Source: CAZRRV01 sp964406705 (lineage in GTDB: Bacteria; Bacillota; Clostridia; Oscillospirales; Acutalibacteraceae). From it: a DNA stretch of 15,984 nucleotides. Positions 14,920-15,984 of the stretch are shown here, piece by piece (the first letter of the stretch is position 1; each line of letters begins with the position of its first letter). Under the pieces are notes generated by a model. That model made no database searches. It was not told where the DNA came from and saw nothing but the letters and a program-made list of their open reading frames with translations. The position numbers and the translations under genes were made by a program. The stretch covers positions 1-15,984 of the forward strand of contig CAYOSS010000039.1 in NCBI GenBank assembly GCA_964406705.1. The letters are read 5' to 3'.

Positions 14920-15678
14920 ATGAGCGAAAAGATCACACAGACCGCGGGGCGGGACGAGTTGGGCGGGTTCGCCCCCGACTTCGCCCGTTACAACGACGAC
15001 ATTCTCTTCGGCGAGGACTGGAACTCGGGCGGGATCGACCTCAAGACCCGCTGTATCGTGACGGTGGTCGCGCTGATCGCGTCCGGCGCGACGGACTCCT
15101 CGCTGACCTTCCACCTCCGCAACGCCAAAGCCCACGGGGTGACGGCGGAGGAAGCGGCCGCCGTGATAACCCACACCGCGTTTTACGCGGGCTGGCCGCG
15201 CGCCTGGGCAGCGTTCCGGCAGGCGAAAGAGGTCTGGGGGGACCGCCCGGCGCCGTCCGCCCCGCAAACCAAGGAGGAGTACTCCGCCGGGGTATTCTTC
15301 CCAATCGGCGAACCGAACGACGCCTACGCCCGCTATTTCACCGGACAAAGCTACCTGGCGCCGCTCTCCGGCGCGCCGCTCGCTATGTCGAACGTCACCT
15401 TTGAGCCGGGCTGCCGCAACTTCTGGCACATCCACCGCGCCGAAACCGGCGGAGGGCAGGCGCTGATTTGCGTCGGCGGGCGGGGCTGGTACGCCGAAAA
15501 GGGGAGCGGGCCCGTCGGGATGACCCCGGGCAGCGTTGTTATAATCCCCGCGGGCGCGGAGCACTGGCACGGCGCCGCCGCGGACAGCTGGTTCTCGCAC
15601 ATCGCGGTTGAGATTCCCGGGGCGGGGTGCGCCACGGAATGGCTCCGCCCCGTCGAGGACGGCGAGTACCCCGGGTGA
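14920..15678 (+). CDS. Carboxymuconolactone decarboxylase-like / cupin fusion protein
   Basis: A 252-aa soluble protein with two domains. Residues about 20-105 form a carboxymuconolactone decarboxylase (CMD/AhpD-like) helical domain (LKTRCIVTVVALIA, LTFHLRNAKAHGVTAEEAAAVITH, FYAGWPRAWAAF). It has a single early Cys45 and no CxxC pair, so AhpD-type peroxide reduction is unlikely. Residues about 145-235 form a cupin. Motif 1 has H170 and H172 with E175 or Q180 as further ligand, and motif 2 is GSVVIIPAGAEHWHG with H215; together they make a metal site. Such fusions are frequent in gut Clostridia and are usually left without a proven substrate. The ATG follows AAAGGAGGA (14904-14912) with ideal spacing. 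It is a single gene beside parS-4, and no downstream partner is visible. Confidence 0.85.
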   Translation: MSEKITQTAGRDELGGFAPDFARYNDDILFGEDWNSGGIDLKTRCIVTVVALIASGATDSSLTFHLRNAKAHGVTAEEAAAVITHTAFYAGWPRAWAAFRQAKEVWGDRPAPSAPQTKEEYSAGVFFPIGEPNDAYARYFTGQSYLAPLSGAPLAMSNVTFEPGCRNFWHIHRAETGGGQALICVGGRGWYAEKGSGPVGMTPGSVVIIPAGAEHWHGAAADSWFSHIAVEIPGAGCATEWLRPVEDGEYPG

Positions 15679-15699
15679 GGGGCGCCGGCGGTTCACGCT

Positions 15700-15984
15700 T
15701 CTCCGCTTAGCCCCCGGGGGGCCGGTTCCCACTGCGCGGGGGAGCTTTGCGGTACCGGTGGCTCCGGCTGCGCCCGTTTTGGCGGATTTGCCCTGCTTCT
15801 CGGATAGCTTAGGGGATCCCGGTGGTTTCCCGGCTCCTTCAGGTTCGGGGGAGCCGGTCCGGCGTCGTGGATAGGCCGGTAGTACCGGGGGATTGGCTCC
15901 GCCCATCCCCGTTGCTTTCTTCTCGCTAACGCGAGGGTAGCTTGCTTTTTCCCCAGCTATGCTGGGGAACGATGTCCGCTTTTC
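15700..15984 (-). repeat. Copy 2 of the dispersed intergenic repeat (inverted), running off the window
   Basis: The reverse complement of 15947-15984 matches 746-782 with about 34 of 38 aligned positions equal. The same copy also contains GGGCGGAGCCAA (minus strand, near 15904-15893) and GCAAAGCTCCCC (near 15751-15740), as in copy 1. Small dyads lie within it: CTCGC-TAAC-GCGAG (15922-15935) and CCCCAGC-TAT-GCTGGGG (15951-15967). The T run precedes the second dyad instead of following it, so it is not a terminator for the cupin gene. The 306 bases after the cupin stop contain no gene I can support. Confidence 0.6.

Noticed and set aside
14830..15906. Minus-strand frame of 358 codons antisense to the CMD-cupin gene
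   Set aside because: Arg/Gly/Pro-rich shadow created by high GC; the plus-strand gene has clear domains and an ideal ribosome site.
15951..15967. CCCCAGC-TAT-GCTGGGG hairpin as terminator of the cupin gene
   Set aside because: The T run precedes the stem, the distance from the stop is about 270 bases, and the dyad belongs to the dispersed repeat.
1..15984. CRISPR array, tRNA, rRNA, transposase or phage integrase
   Set aside because: The repeats lack the regular spacer structure of CRISPR, and no tRNA- or rRNA-like sequence, transposase or integrase motif was seen on either strand.

Overview
The window looks like chromosomal DNA of a high-GC member of the Clostridia (Firmicutes), possibly Oscillospirales- or Christensenellales-like. 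The evidence is strong AGGAGG-type ribosome binding sites, sigma-A promoters with extended -10 boxes and 17-bp spacers, a MelB-type sugar symporter, a DUF6273-like protein, and four exact copies of the Firmicutes-type parS palindrome. The taxonomy is inference; there is no rRNA or other phylogenetic marker. A 10-base N gap at 4885-4894 shows that the sequence is a scaffold from a draft assembly.

Layout. 1-1080 is gene-free and built of GC-rich repeats: a large imperfect inverted repeat (1-615), a 16-bp-stem hairpin (703-757), and a dispersed repeat whose inverted copy ends the window (15700-15984). 1152-3448 is a two-gene operon of a GPH-family sugar:cation symporter and a serine alpha/beta-hydrolase, joined by an ATGA overlap. 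3490-4188 (minus) is a membrane-anchored NERD-domain protein with its own promoter. 4189-5077 is a long intergenic region with a 24-bp tandem repeat, a parS site, and a duplicated promoter segment around the N gap. 5078-7043 is an operon of a PD-(D/E)xK nuclease-fold protein and a DUF6273-like protein. 7355-10675 is a large UvrD-type helicase with an N-terminal zinc ribbon, an embedded PD-(D/E)xK-like insert and C-terminal topoisomerase-type zinc fingers. 11262-14698 holds three envelope/membrane genes: a polytopic protein broken by a G15 tract, and on the other strand a polytopic GT-C-like protein behind a small membrane-anchored protein. 14920-15678 is a carboxymuconolactone-decarboxylase/cupin fusion.

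How it fits together. From 4.2 to 14.9 kb every intergenic region longer than 200 bp carries exactly one perfect parS palindrome (TGTTTCACGTGAAACA), so the sites separate the NERD gene, the nuclease operon, the helicase, the membrane block and the cupin gene. Three of these blocks encode proteins with PD-(D/E)xK-type nuclease features, which makes a DNA-processing or defence role worth testing. No classical defence system is recognised, and the sequence alone does not show that they work together. The other notable signal is long mononucleotide tracts: G15 breaks one membrane gene, an in-frame G10 lies in its convergent neighbour, and G12/G13 lie just upstream of the nuclease promoter and its duplicate. 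They could be phase-variation switches, or poly-G sequencing/assembly errors.
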